A stretch of DNA of 34,578 bases from Gammaproteobacteria bacterium (GTDB taxonomy: Bacteria > Pseudomonadota > Gammaproteobacteria > Steroidobacterales > Foliamicaceae), in contig WTGP01000016.1 of the NCBI GenBank assembly GCA_011523505.1, positions 1-34,578 of the forward strand. Reading direction: 5' to 3'. Position numbers and translations under genes: made by a program. Shown piece after piece: positions 1-8,014 of this stretch (its first letter is position 1; each line of letters begins with the position of its first letter). The notes below the pieces were generated by a model. That model saw nothing but the letters and a program-made list of their open reading frames with translations. It was not told the origin of the DNA and searched no databases.

Positions 1-1
1 A

Positions 2-3000
2 CCTCCTCCACCGCCTCCGCCTCCGGCAGCGACGATCGATGCGGAAGCCACGGCAGCCGTGGACGAAAACATGGCCGGAGCCACGCTCACCGCGGTAGCA
101 ACCGAAAACTCAACCTCAGTCACCGTGGACGACGATCGGTTCGAGGTCGCCGGCGGCAACCTGAAGTTGAAGGATGACATGAGCCTCGACTTCGAGGGAG
201 ACGACGGCGGATCGGTTGACGTAACCATTACGGCCAGCGGCGACGGCGAGTCCGCCACCCACACCGTTACCGTCACGATCAACGACGTCAACGAGGCGCC
301 GACCATTGACGTGCGCGATAACGAGGAAGTTCCGCAAAAGGGCGTCAATACCAGCCTGACCATCGACGAGAACACGGTGCATGACGGCGAAGGCGGCGCA
401 CCCCTCGCGCTGATCGAGGTGATGGACGCCGACGCAGCCGACGCCACGACCGGCCAGGAAGGCGCGGACATGGTCACCATAAGCGGCGACATGGCCGACT
501 ACTTCGACGTCATCCTCGATCCCGAGAACGGGTTGTGGCTGGCGATGACGGAAGGCACGACGTTCGACTACGAGACCGTCGGCGGCGAGATCATGCTCAC
601 CGTCACCTACACGGACTCCGCGGGTCAAACGGCCAGCACCGATGTGACCGTCACGATCAACGACGTGAACGAGGCCCCGGACGTTGCTGAAGACGGCATG
701 GTTCCCGACGCGGTCTTCGAAGGCGGCGAAGAGAACTCCATGACGGTGGATCTCAAGGCGCTGTTCTCGGATCCGGATGGCGACACGCTCACCTACCGGC
801 TTTCGGACAATGCCCCGGACTGGATTACCTTCTCGGTGACCACTTCGGGCTCTGGCGCCGACCAGACCATCATGGGAACGATTTCCGGCACGCCTCCGGC
901 CGACATGACCGACTCGATTGACGGCGTGTCGATCATCGCGATGGACGCCGGCGGCGAGCATGCCGAGGCCACCTTCGATATCATCGTCGATGCCGAAAAC
1001 GCGGCGCCGACCCGGCTGGACGTGCGGATAACGGAAGATGACGGCGTTGTGGTCCGGGTTACGGCCGTTGAGGTGGACGAGAACGCGAAGGGCGCGGTGC
1101 TCGGATCCGTAAGGGTTCATGACGCCGACGACGCCAGGCACCCGCACGGTCAGCATGATTTCACCTTCGAGGTGGACGGCAAGGCCGACGACCGGTTTGA
1201 AGTATCGGAAGACGGGCACCTCAAGCTCAAGGACGATGCGTCCCTGAACTTCGAGGCGAACGACGAAATCACCCTGAAGATCACGGCGACCGACCGTCAC
1301 GTGACGGAGCCGGATGAAGACGAGGAGCACACCGCGGGTTCCATATCGCAGTCGATCAAGATCACGGTCAAGGACGTGGAAGCCGGAGACGGTCCTGTCG
1401 CTCTGAAGACCATCGGCGACTGGTGGGTCACGGTTGATGACAACCTGGATGCCGAAGACGTGCGCGACGGCGACTGGCTGAGTTTCCGCCTGGATACGAC
1501 CGGAGACGATGCGGCGTTCACCGACGAGGACGGCGACGACCTGACCTACAGCGTCTCGGTAACGGACGCCGACGGCAGGGTTGTGGACTGGCTGCAGATT
1601 TCCGACACCGGGCTGATGACCAACAAGGCCGAGATGCTGCCGGCACGCGGCGTTTACACGGTCACGGTCACGGCCACGGACGAGGGCGACAATTCGGCCC
1701 AGACCAGCTTCACGCTGGCCGTGGCGCTGTCCGACGACGATAACAGGGACAACGATACGCCCGACATCCGCGACGTCGAGGAGTTCGACTACACGGAAGG
1801 CTCCGGTTCGCAGAAGGTCGCTTCCTTCTCGGTCCGCGACGATGACGTGGAAATCGCGCCGCATCCCTACGGCGTGATGACGGTCACATTTACGGCGACA
1901 CAGGAGGGCGATGGCGGCAGTACCACCAACGTCAAGGATCGCCTCAAGATCGTGGAAGTGGGCCGGGACGACGAGAACGTGCACTACGAGGTCTGGACCA
2001 AGTCAGCCGCGGAGCTGGCGGTGGACGCCAAGGGCATGCCGTTGCCGGCTGCCCGTGTTCCCAAGCCGCTGGATTACGAGAACGGCGACGAGGTGGACAT
2101 CACGGTCACGGTTGTTGATGGCGCAGGCGAGGAAGACGACAAGGACATCACCTTCGACCTCGTTGACGCCGCGGACGAAGCTCCCGTATTCCAGCCCTCC
2201 GCTGTGGGCTCGGCTGCGGACGGCGTTTCCGGCGGTTTGCGTACGCTGAAGACCACGACCATCACGGTGGAACAGGAATCGGACGACAAGCAGGTCTTCG
2301 TCGTGCAGTTGTCCGATGCTTGGGAAGACGCTGACACCGATGACGACGAGCTGGACTTCTCTGCGAGCGGCCACGGGGGCCTTCCCGACTGGATCTCGGT
2401 CTATGGTCCGGACGACTGGGAAGACATCTACGAGCGCCAGAGCGACGTGGACAGGGGCGATGCCGGCAGCGATGTCCGCGACCGCGACATCGTCATTGCC
2501 ATCGTAATTGACCGCAGCGCCATGGACGGTGAAAACGCCGGTCTCACGGGCGGCAGCTTCACGATCACGGCCAGAGACGAGGACGGCAACTCCGCGACGG
2601 AGACCATCCGTATCTCGGTCAAGGATGTCAACACCGACATCGCTGCGGGCGACGCGGATAAAGTGGTCTCGATCGTGGGCGACCCGAGCGGAACCGCGCC
2701 CCTGACGATGAACGTCAATCTGGGCCTGGATCCGGACCTGGGCGATGCCGAAGATGCGACCCTGGTGGTTTACACCTGGTCGCATGACAACGCCACGCCC
2801 GACGACGCCACGGACGACGTGACGGTTTCTGTCAGTTCCACGCCGCAGCCATTGCCGCTTGTAACGGTTCCGGCAGGCACCGCAATTTATCCGGTGGGCA
2901 CCACGTTCACTGCTACCGTGCAGTACTACGAGATCGATCCGGTAACCAAGGCGATCATCGAGTCCGCCACCTACATGGATTCGACTGAAGATCCGACTGT

Positions 3001-4867
3001 GGCGCCGGAGGCTCGCCCAACGCCGACGGGTGTCTCGTTCGAAGTGACGACGGATACAACCGGCTTGTCAGTGGTCATAACCGCCACGGGAGACGCTGCC
3101 AGCGCAACCGGTTCCGCCCGGCTTCAGGCCTCCACTAATGGGGAATCGGGCTGGCTGAACGTGGACACGGCCGCCGCAGATACCAGTGGCGGATCGGCGA
3201 CCGTAGACCTGGATGTGAATGCGAATGCAGACACCACCGACGGAGACGGCGGTGGCCTCCACTACCGGGTGGTTTACTCGTATACCGACGATGGCCAGAC
3301 GCACACGGAAAACTATGACGTGGGCCAGTTGGGCGATGTGACCGGGGGTGATCCCACGGCCACCTCGCCGGCCGGCAACATCATCGGCGGCGGGCCGGGC
3401 GACAATCCGGACGTGGGGGAGACTATACGGGTCGCCAACGCCGGCGAAGACGCGGAAGTGCAATGGCAGATGAGGGCCAACGCGAACAGGCCGTGGACGG
3501 ACATCGAAGGAGCCACGCATCTGGAACTGGAAATCGACAGCGCCTACGCGGGCATGATGTTGCGCGCCATGGTCACCTACACGGATGACGATGATCCGGC
3601 TACCACCGGTGTGGATGAAGAGGGCTGGCCCATCTGGATCGAGTACACGGAAGTGCTGACCGTTTCCGGAGCGGACGTGACCAACGACGCGCCAGAAGCG
3701 ACGCAAACGAGTAAGGAGATCCGTGTGGAACTGGGCGCCAAGCCTGGCACGCCCGGAGCCGTGCAGCCGACCAAGGTTGTCATGGACACGGCGTCGGACC
3801 TGTTCTTCGATCCCGACGGCGACGATCTGACCTACACGATCACCGCTCAACCTGATCTGGATGTGGCCGCCACTGCTGTGGACGCGCCGGGTACCGATTC
3901 GGAAATCGGAGCAGGTGGTTCGGTCTATCGCGTTTATACAGCGGAGTGGAACGCGGATGCTAGTGAATCCCAAACTACGGAAGATGTCCAGCAGAGCTTG
4001 TCGATCGACAGCAACACGGGCGAGATTACCTACTTCACCGACAAGGAGCAGGGCCACGACAACGTCACGACGGATGGAACAGGCAACGTGCTGACGTTCA
4101 CGATCACGGCCACCGACAATGATCCGGGCACCACAACGGCGCCTACGGCGACTGTGACGGTCCGCATCAACGTCGCGCCGACGGACATTCAGTTCACAGG
4201 CACTGGCGACATCAACAATGCGGCAGGAAATCTTTCGAAAGTTAAGATGACTCCCACGGCGCTAACCATTGCGGACGGTGACGACGCTGACTCCGATCCC
4301 GATCCGTATACGATTGCTGAGAACGTGGAGAATCAGCCTCAGGTGAATCTGGGAACTATCGATGTGATGGACCAGAACCTCGCCGGAGCCACGGGCACCG
4401 CAGGGGATCCCTTCGGTACCCATACGTTCATGGTCAGTGATTCACGATTCGACGTCGTGTCCGAAGTCGCTTCCGGAGGGGCCGACGATGGCAACGGCAG
4501 TACGTGGGTGTTGATACTCAAGGAAGACGCGACCTTCGACTACGAAAAAGATGGCGACAAGAAGGGTACGCTGACGGTTACGGTTACGGCTAAGGACGGT
4601 GGTGGTCTGACGACGGTCGGGCACTTCACGATCCAGATCTCGGATGAGGAAGAGGAAGCTCCAACGACGCCTACGCCCACCACACCTGCGGATCCCGAAG
4701 TTCCGGGCCTGGAAGACGACGCCGAAGACAGTGATGACGACGGTCCCGTTATTCCTCCGGATGACGGCGGTGCGTTTATCGATGAGGACGACCTGATTGG
4801 CCTGACCATCGACGACGATCTGCTCGGCGACTTCGTGCTGGCGATCGACGACATCGACGTCGCATAA
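2..4867 (+). CDS. Giant cadherin-repeat surface adhesin, 3' part (5' end outside window)
   Basis: The frame is open from base 2, so the true start lies upstream; 1621 residues are visible. The segment opens with a run of eight prolines, then tandem cadherin-like blocks separated by NDVNEAP linkers (near 281-304 and 659-680), a dystroglycan-type cadherin-like (CADG) block near 720-1010 with DPDGDTLTY and SGTPP motifs, and many DxDGD-type acidic loops typical of calcium-stabilised cadherin folds. The end is an Asp/Glu-rich linker followed by a short hydrophobic tail ending AIDDIDVA. There is no LPXTG motif, RTX nonapeptide array or autotransporter barrel. It is probably an exported cell-surface or matrix adhesin; type I secretion is a guess from the acidic C-terminus. 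The C-terminal half closely matches the opposing gene at 28766-34576. The family assignment is firm, the ligand unknown. Confidence 0.88.
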   Translation, partial: PPPPPPPPAATIDAEATAAVDENMAGATLTAVATENSTSVTVDDDRFEVAGGNLKLKDDMSLDFEGDDGGSVDVTITASGDGESATHTVTVTINDVNEAPTIDVRDNEEVPQKGVNTSLTIDENTVHDGEGGAPLALIEVMDADAADATTGQEGADMVTISGDMADYFDVILDPENGLWLAMTEGTTFDYETVGGEIMLTVTYTDSAGQTASTDVTVTINDVNEAPDVAEDGMVPDAVFEGGEENSMTVDLKALFSDPDGDTLTYRLSDNAPDWITFSVTTSGSGADQTIMGTISGTPPADMTDSIDGVSIIAMDAGGEHAEATFDIIVDAENAAPTRLDVRITEDDGVVVRVTAVEVDENAKGAVLGSVRVHDADDARHPHGQHDFTFEVDGKADDRFEVSEDGHLKLKDDASLNFEANDEITLKITATDRHVTEPDEDEEHTAGSISQSIKITVKDVEAGDGPVALKTIGDWWVTVDDNLDAEDVRDGDWLSFRLDTTGDDAAFTDEDGDDLTYSVSVTDADGRVVDWLQISDTGLMTNKAEMLPARGVYTVTVTATDEGDNSAQTSFTLAVALSDDDNRDNDTPDIRDVEEFDYTEGSGSQKVASFSVRDDDVEIAPHPYGVMTVTFTATQEGDGGSTTNVKDRLKIVEVGRDDENVHYEVWTKSAAELAVDAKGMPLPAARVPKPLDYENGDEVDITVTVVDGAGEEDDKDITFDLVDAADEAPVFQPSAVGSAADGVSGGLRTLKTTTITVEQESDDKQVFVVQLSDAWEDADTDDDELDFSASGHGGLPDWISVYGPDDWEDIYERQSDVDRGDAGSDVRDRDIVIAIVIDRSAMDGENAGLTGGSFTITARDEDGNSATETIRISVKDVNTDIAAGDADKVVSIVGDPSGTAPLTMNVNLGLDPDLGDAEDATLVVYTWSHDNATPDDATDDVTVSVSSTPQPLPLVTVPAGTAIYPVGTTFTATVQYYEIDPVTKAIIESATYMDSTEDPTVAPEARPTPTGVSFEVTTDTTGLSVVITATGDAASATGSARLQASTNGESGWLNVDTAAADTSGGSATVDLDVNANADTTDGDGGGLHYRVVYSYTDDGQTHTENYDVGQLGDVTGGDPTATSPAGNIIGGGPGDNPDVGETIRVANAGEDAEVQWQMRANANRPWTDIEGATHLELEIDSAYAGMMLRAMVTYTDDDDPATTGVDEEGWPIWIEYTEVLTVSGADVTNDAPEATQTSKEIRVELGAKPGTPGAVQPTKVVMDTASDLFFDPDGDDLTYTITAQPDLDVAATAVDAPGTDSEIGAGGSVYRVYTAEWNADASESQTTEDVQQSLSIDSNTGEITYFTDKEQGHDNVTTDGTGNVLTFTITATDNDPGTTTAPTATVTVRINVAPTDIQFTGTGDINNAAGNLSKVKMTPTALTIADGDDADSDPDPYTIAENVENQPQVNLGTIDVMDQNLAGATGTAGDPFGTHTFMVSDSRFDVVSEVASGGADDGNGSTWVLILKEDATFDYEKDGDKKGTLTVTVTAKDGGGLTTVGHFTIQISDEEEEAPTTPTPTTPADPEVPGLEDDAEDSDDDGPVIPPDDGGAFIDEDDLIGLTIDDDLLGDFVLAIDDIDVA

Positions 4868-4890
4868 CCCCAACAGCAACTCTGGTTGCA

Positions 4891-4923
4891 GCGAGGCGGA
4901 CCCAGTGTCCGCCTCGCTTTTTT
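4891..4923 (+). terminator. Rho-independent terminator of the first adhesin gene
   Basis: A perfect 11-bp stem (GCGAGGCGGAC at 4891-4901, partner at 4907-4917) with a 5-nt loop is followed by six T (4918-4923). It lies 24 bp after the adhesin stop. The same stem and the preceding CAACTCTGGTTG segment recur after the opposing paralogue. Confidence 0.93.
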
Positions 4924-5068
4924 ATGCGCCTATTGCGCGAAGCACGCCGCTTTTCCAGAATTCTGGCTGAACCTCAGACAAGTTAAGATCTGGAGGACAG
5001 TCAAGATCGTCGAATAACGGTGCCTGCTCAATGCAGATTTCGATTACGAAATAGATGGGCGTTGCTTC

Positions 5069-5222
5069 ATGACATTGCCGCACCGCACCTTTAGGCTTGG
5101 GCGGGATCGTGCGACCGCTGCCCTGACCGTCGCGGCCGAGAGCGACAAGGCGGACATCGCCAAGCCGCTCAAGGGCATGGAGCCGCGTGTCTTTCAGGTC
5201 GCCATTCGGTACCGGACCGACG
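5069..5222 (+). pseudogene. Remnant of a HigB/Gp49-like (phage-derived) toxin
   Basis: Translation from ATG 5069 gives about 52 residues whose second half (AALTVAAES, DIAKPLKGMEPRVFQVAIRY, then RTDA) resembles the middle of the Gp49-like/HigB toxin family, where such a segment precedes a conserved 'RVVY' strand. After RTDA the frame runs into unrelated sequence, so the C-terminal half with the usual lysine-rich end is missing. No HigA-type helix-turn-helix gene follows. I read it as a truncated, non-functional toxin gene. The match is from memory of the family pattern and is moderate. Confidence 0.45.
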
Positions 5223-5246
5223 CTTGCCTGCTACAGAGGAACCAGA

Positions 5247-5501
5247 TTGAAGCGAGTTACGTTGGTGGGAGAGGTAGGCGTGAAGCCAATGCGCTTCACG
5301 ATGGGCGATTTCGGCTACCCTGGGGTCAGTCGAATTCGACCCCTGCGGGCAGTGGCTCTTTATGGTCTCGAAGAAGAAACCGACGTAGTGCCCGACGGGA
5401 CTCTCCCCGAGGCGGCAGGGGAATCATGGTTACTTCATCCGGGCGATGCCCGAGATCTGATTCGCGACCTTCAACAGGCTCTGGCAGCTTTGGGGATCTG
5501 A
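5247..5501 (+). CDS. Hypothetical protein, 84 aa
   Basis: A TTG at 5247 lies 6 nt after AGAGGA (5235-5240), a good ribosome-binding site, and opens an 84-residue frame beginning MKRVTLVGEVG and ending LQQALAALGI. The composition is acidic and soluble, with a likely C-terminal helix (DARDLIRDLQQALAAL). No signal peptide or membrane segment is visible. I do not recognise a family. It follows the toxin remnant by about 25 bp but has no helix-turn-helix, so it is not evidently its antitoxin. Downstream, 5502-5703 shows no gene. Confidence 0.45.
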   Translation: MKRVTLVGEVGVKPMRFTMGDFGYPGVSRIRPLRAVALYGLEEETDVVPDGTLPEAAGESWLLHPGDARDLIRDLQQALAALGI

Positions 5502-5703
5502 TCCGGCGGGCCATGCCGCTACCAGACGCCCTCGCCCCGCAGTTCTTCCTCATGCTTGAGTGCGGCGCGGAGCCGGGGCGTCCCCCGCCTCTGAGGGCCG
5601 CCGTGAGAAAACCTTGAGAATAGATCGGCAGAGCTGACTCAGTGAGGAGAAGTGTAGCGCCGGGTGAGCGGTTATACTACGGTTCGGCCTTGAGAGACGC
5701 AAG

Positions 5704-5985
5704 ATGATGCAACCGACTGTCTGGCGTGGGCTGGTCCTGCTCGCCATTTATCCTGCAGGCTGTTCCTCCGTTGACGAGCCATTGACCGCCGACTCTTGCT
5801 TGGCGATATACGGGCGCTGTCTGGCCGACATCGAGCCTGACCATAACCCGTGGTACATGGGCGACCCGCTCCCTCCCCGCAGCGAGGCGGTATCGCAGGC
5901 GATGGTCGATTTATGCCAGGTTCACTATGAGCGGTGCATAGCCTGGGTCGAGGGGTTGCCGCCCCTGGAGTGGTCCGACCCATGA
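5704..5985 (+). CDS. Small putative lipoprotein, 93 aa
   Basis: The frame starts with Met-Met at 5704. A short basic n-region, a hydrophobic stretch (GLVLLAIY) and a lipobox-like PAGC put a candidate lipidated cysteine at residue 20, with SS following; the -3 proline is atypical, so lipidation is likely rather than certain. The mature part is about 73 residues with four further cysteines (SCLAIYGRC, LCQVHYERC) that could form two disulfides in the periplasm. A TATACT box at about 5671 may be the -10 of its promoter. Its stop overlaps the next start as ATGA, so the two genes are probably translationally coupled. No family recognised. Confidence 0.65.
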   Translation: MMQPTVWRGLVLLAIYPAGCSSVDEPLTADSCLAIYGRCLADIEPDHNPWYMGDPLPPRSEAVSQAMVDLCQVHYERCIAWVEGLPPLEWSDP

Positions 5986-6281
5986 CCAACGAGCAAGAGT
6001 TTGATCGGGTCGTGCGGAAGATGTGCCGCGAATCTGGGGACCAGCTTGGCTACAGGCCCAGCCGGTTTTTGCAAATGGTGGACAGGTATGGAGCCGTTAC
6101 GACGACCCGGAAGCTGCTTCGCCGCCAGCAAACCAGCGATGGGCTGAAGCGTTTGGTGCGCGCAGGCCGGTCAGATTTGACTATTGAGGCTCTGGTGCTT
6201 CAGCCCCGGTTCGCCAGACTATTCACAGCGATGGAGCGCGTTTATGCACAGCAAAATCTTGATGCAGCAAGGAACCAATAA
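5982..6281 (+). CDS. Conserved small protein of unknown function, 99 aa
   Basis: The start ATG at 5982 overlaps the lipoprotein stop (ATGA). The protein runs MTNEQEFDRVV and has the pattern Y-x-P-S-x-F-x-x-M-V followed by R-K-L-L, then a GLKRLVRAGRSDLTIEALVL segment and PRFARLF. This pattern matches a widespread domain of about 100 residues in bacterial hypothetical proteins (tyrosine/proline start, then 'GRLDLTVEALVL' and 'F..LF'), whose function I do not know. It is soluble and helix-rich, with no export signal, which is odd for a partner of a lipoprotein. A longer frame opens upstream at 5934, but the overlap start is better supported. Confidence 0.72.
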   Translation: MTNEQEFDRVVRKMCRESGDQLGYRPSRFLQMVDRYGAVTTTRKLLRRQQTSDGLKRLVRAGRSDLTIEALVLQPRFARLFTAMERVYAQQNLDAARNQ

Positions 6282-6316
6282 TGATAGGATTCGCCTCCCG
6301 ATAGAAGGAGACCGAA

Positions 6317-6577
6317 ATGGCTGTTTACGCCGTAATTCTTAGTGAACCGAACGAAGGGGCGTGGAAGAAACTCTCGGATCAATACCCGGCCCCCTATTTC
6401 CTGAATGCAACCGCAGCGCTCGTAGCGCCGAAAGGCACTGTGCTGACGAGCGACATTGCGAAGGTTGCTGGGATCGGCGAGGACGGAAGCGTAGTGGGTA
6501 TCGTCTGCGAGATCATCAGCCGCGGCGGGTATCACTATCAGGACTTGTGGGAATGGTTCCGCAAAGTCGATGAGTAG
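6317..6577 (+). CDS. Hypothetical protein, 86 aa
   Basis: ATG 6317 is preceded by GAAGGAGA (about 6304-6311), a strong ribosome-binding site. The protein begins MAVYAVILSEPNE and ends DLWEWFRKVDE. It looks like a small alpha/beta fold: an N-terminal strand, a helix with conserved-looking W and Y residues, a central strand (ALVAP), and a C-terminal GIVCEIISRGGY strand followed by the WEWF helix. No catalytic motif is evident. Its end overlaps the start of the next gene, so the two are an operon. I have a faint memory of similar conserved hypotheticals but cannot name a family. Confidence 0.65.
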   Translation: MAVYAVILSEPNEGAWKKLSDQYPAPYFLNATAALVAPKGTVLTSDIAKVAGIGEDGSVVGIVCEIISRGGYHYQDLWEWFRKVDE

Positions 6578-6827
6578 CCTCGAACCCATCCAGAATATAC
6601 GGCCGGCGCCTCCAGCTCCGGCTCCAGTTCCAGGAAACGGTAATGGGACCCGGTTACGGGCGTTAGAGGAAAGACTTGCCCGTATCGAGGCGATCTTGCC
6701 GTATCTGGCAACCAGAGAAGATTTGCAAAAGGAAATAAACCGTCTTCTACGCTGGCTGATTGGAGTACTTATTACTTCAGTTCTGGCCCTGGTCGCAGCG
6801 GTTTTGCGATCAATCGCCGGAACGTAG
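6570..6827 (+). CDS. Small coiled-coil membrane protein, 85 aa
   Basis: ATG 6570 lies inside the last codons of the preceding gene (8-nt overlap), implying translational coupling. A proline/alanine-rich N-terminus (residues 10-25) leads to a charged helix with heptad-like spacing (LRALEERLARIEAILPYL), a TREDLQKEI segment, and one membrane helix near the end (LLRWLIGVLITSVLALVAAV, residues about 58-77). The TxEDLxKE plus C-terminal membrane helix resembles small anchored coiled-coil proteins, including the DUF1640-like proteins later in this window, but no orthology is claimed. It probably tethers a partner to the inner membrane. Confidence 0.6.
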   Translation: MSSLEPIQNIRPAPPAPAPVPGNGNGTRLRALEERLARIEAILPYLATREDLQKEINRLLRWLIGVLITSVLALVAAVLRSIAGT

Positions 6828-6872
6828 TCCCCTTCTTCGGGCACCCGGTTTCTACTGGCGCGGGCTGCTTGG

Positions 6873-7013
6873 CTATGGTGCTTCATCGGAGCAGAGTCCG
6901 AGCATCAAGGCGGCGATGATCAGTACTGCGATTACTACGCCTGCCAATAGGCGGGTTCGGTTTCGGGCGGCCTCTTGCCGCTCGTAGTTAGTCTGGAGGT
7001 TCTTGATAGCCAT
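6873..7013 (-). CDS. Small single-span membrane protein, 46 aa
   Basis: On the minus strand, ATG at 7013 follows GGAGG by 4 nt, a strong ribosome-binding site. The 46-residue product starts MAIKNLQTNYERQEAARNRT and then has one clear membrane helix (LLAGVVIAVLIIAALMLGL), ending CSDEAP. The charged N-terminus and arginines before the helix suggest a cytoplasmic N-terminus. It is oriented against the neighbouring plus-strand genes and ends 45 bp after the membrane-protein gene stop. No family recognised; a toxin-like small membrane protein or a phage accessory protein are both possible. Confidence 0.5.
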   Translation of the reverse strand: MAIKNLQTNYERQEAARNRTRLLAGVVIAVLIIAALMLGLCSDEAP

Positions 7014-7046
7014 GCTTCCTCCGGGCCTGCAAAGCGTTGGCTAGGT

Positions 7047-7139
7047 ATGTATATTATTCCCCTCGTCTGGTATGCCGTGTTCATCGTCTTTATGATCCGC
7101 GCATTCATTCGACATCGCAGACGAATTCGAACGCCTTAA
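7047..7139 (+). CDS. Possible very small membrane protein, 30 aa
   Basis: ATG 7047 opens a 30-residue frame with a hydrophobic first half (YIIPLVWYAVFIVFMI) and a strongly basic tail (RHRRRIRTP). This is the layout of a one-span membrane peptide with cytoplasmic C-terminus. There is no convincing Shine-Dalgarno sequence, so the call rests only on composition. It is divergent from the 46-residue gene, 33 bp away. Confidence 0.3.
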   Translation: MYIIPLVWYAVFIVFMIRAFIRHRRRIRTP

Positions 7140-7198
7140 GTGAAGATAAGCAGGTCAGAGCGCGTTCGCATCAAATGAGGGTATGATGCAGTTTGCCT

Positions 7199-7293
7199 CC
7201 AGTTGCGGTGAGTTGTCCTACTGCGACTGGCGATCGGGAGTTCTTGCCAGGAGGGTTATCGCAGGCCAGTGCGAGGGGCAAGGACTCCCGATC
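7199..7293 (+). ncRNA. Strongly folded leader or small RNA element
   Basis: Two successive hairpins can be drawn. The first pairs CCAGTTGCGG (7199-7208) with CTGCGACTGG (7221-7230), using wobble pairs. The second pairs 7232-7248 with 7277-7293, 16 Watson-Crick pairs plus one G-U, around a 28-nt loop that itself contains a 5-bp TCGCA/TGCGA helix. The element ends 27 bp before the start at 7320 and has no T-run, so it is not a simple terminator. It may be a structured 5' leader, a small RNA, or the folded core of a miniature element. Transcription direction is unknown. Confidence 0.45.
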
Positions 7294-7319
7294 ATTTCAC
7301 ATTAGCGGAGTGAAATACG

Positions 7320-7598
7320 ATGACTGAAATTCTGATACGTCGCTTGCTCGGATACTCGCTGGAGGACCTGACTCCTTGGAAGAAGAGTACGAGAACCGAA
7401 GGTGCTTCCAAGTTCGCTCGTGCTTGGCGTGAATACAACAAGGCTGCTATCGCTCGCGTCGTGGCGCGTGCTTACGATGGAGACCCGACAGCTATGCGCT
7501 GGGTGGAAGAACGGCTGGCGAAGATTGAAGCGGGGGAGAGTCGCGGTTGGCAAAGGTCAGTATTGGTCGAAGATGATAACGGGGAGGACGGGGAGTAG
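7320..7598 (+). CDS. Hypothetical protein, 92 aa
   Basis: ATG 7320 is preceded by GGAGTGA (about 7307-7313), a usable ribosome-binding site. The protein is basic and helical in its first two thirds (KFARAWREYNKAAIARVVAR, then AYDGDPTAMRWVEERLAKIE) and ends in an acidic tail (EDDNGEDGE). The helical unit faintly recalls small phage packaging or DNA-binding proteins, but I would not assign it. It sits directly downstream of the folded element at 7199-7293, which may control it, and 4 bp before the next gene. Confidence 0.55.
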   Translation: MTEILIRRLLGYSLEDLTPWKKSTRTEGASKFARAWREYNKAAIARVVARAYDGDPTAMRWVEERLAKIEAGESRGWQRSVLVEDDNGEDGE

Positions 7599-7602
7599 AG
7601 AT

Positions 7603-7914
7603 ATGTCTAATGAGAAACTCAACTTGTCAGGTAATCCGCACGCCCACATCAGGCTTGCCGACGTTCGCTTTTCGGAGAACTTAAAGAGAGTATACGTGGA
7701 ATTTGAGTTGATTGAGCAGCACGAATTATTGTCAGGATCGAAAGTATTACTAAAACTGACGCGATATATTGACTACAGCCAAAGTGACCGACCTTCTTAC
7801 GAACTTGCTGTTCAGCAAACCGCCGTTCAACTAGGAATGGAATTCGTACAGATGAGTAAGGTTCTAGGCGAAATGGCAGAAGAGCAGCAGGCCGCTGTTA
7901 TCAAGCACCGTTGA
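7603..7914 (+). CDS. Hypothetical protein, 103 aa
   Basis: ATG 7603 follows the previous stop by 4 bp, with GGGGAG/AGAG just upstream acting as ribosome-binding site, so it is the second gene of a pair. The product begins MSNEKLNLSGNPHAHIRLAD and is predicted as a beta-rich first half (VRFSENLKRVYVEFELIEQ, VLLKLTRYIDY) followed by a helix (QQTAVQLGMEFVQMSKVL). It has no export signal or catalytic motif. Codon use is AT-richer than the proteases nearby, consistent with acquired DNA. No family recognised. Confidence 0.55.
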   Translation: MSNEKLNLSGNPHAHIRLADVRFSENLKRVYVEFELIEQHELLSGSKVLLKLTRYIDYSQSDRPSYELAVQQTAVQLGMEFVQMSKVLGEMAEEQQAAVIKHR

Positions 7915-7944
7915 GTATCGTAGAGAAAACGGACTGATCGCCGC

Positions 7945-7976
7945 CCAACGATCGTTGGATTGGCAGGGGGTGCCAA
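7945..7976. repeat. Two adjacent palindromes after the small operon
   Basis: A perfect 14-bp palindrome CCAACGATCGTTGG (7945-7958) is followed by TTGGCA-GGGGG-TGCCAA (7960-7976). Both lie 30 bp after the stop at 7914 and could form hairpins ending transcription, but no T-run follows. A protein-binding site is the alternative. Confidence 0.4.
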
Positions 7977-8014
7977 TAGCGACGACCAGCCCTAAACCAA
8001 AAATACCATATCGG

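Noticed and set aside
116..1984. 622-codon open frame antisense to the first adhesin
   Set aside because: It mirrors the codon bias of the acidic cadherin gene (GAC/GTC-rich), has no family pattern and no ribosome-binding site. Similar antisense frames occur under the second adhesin and both proteases.
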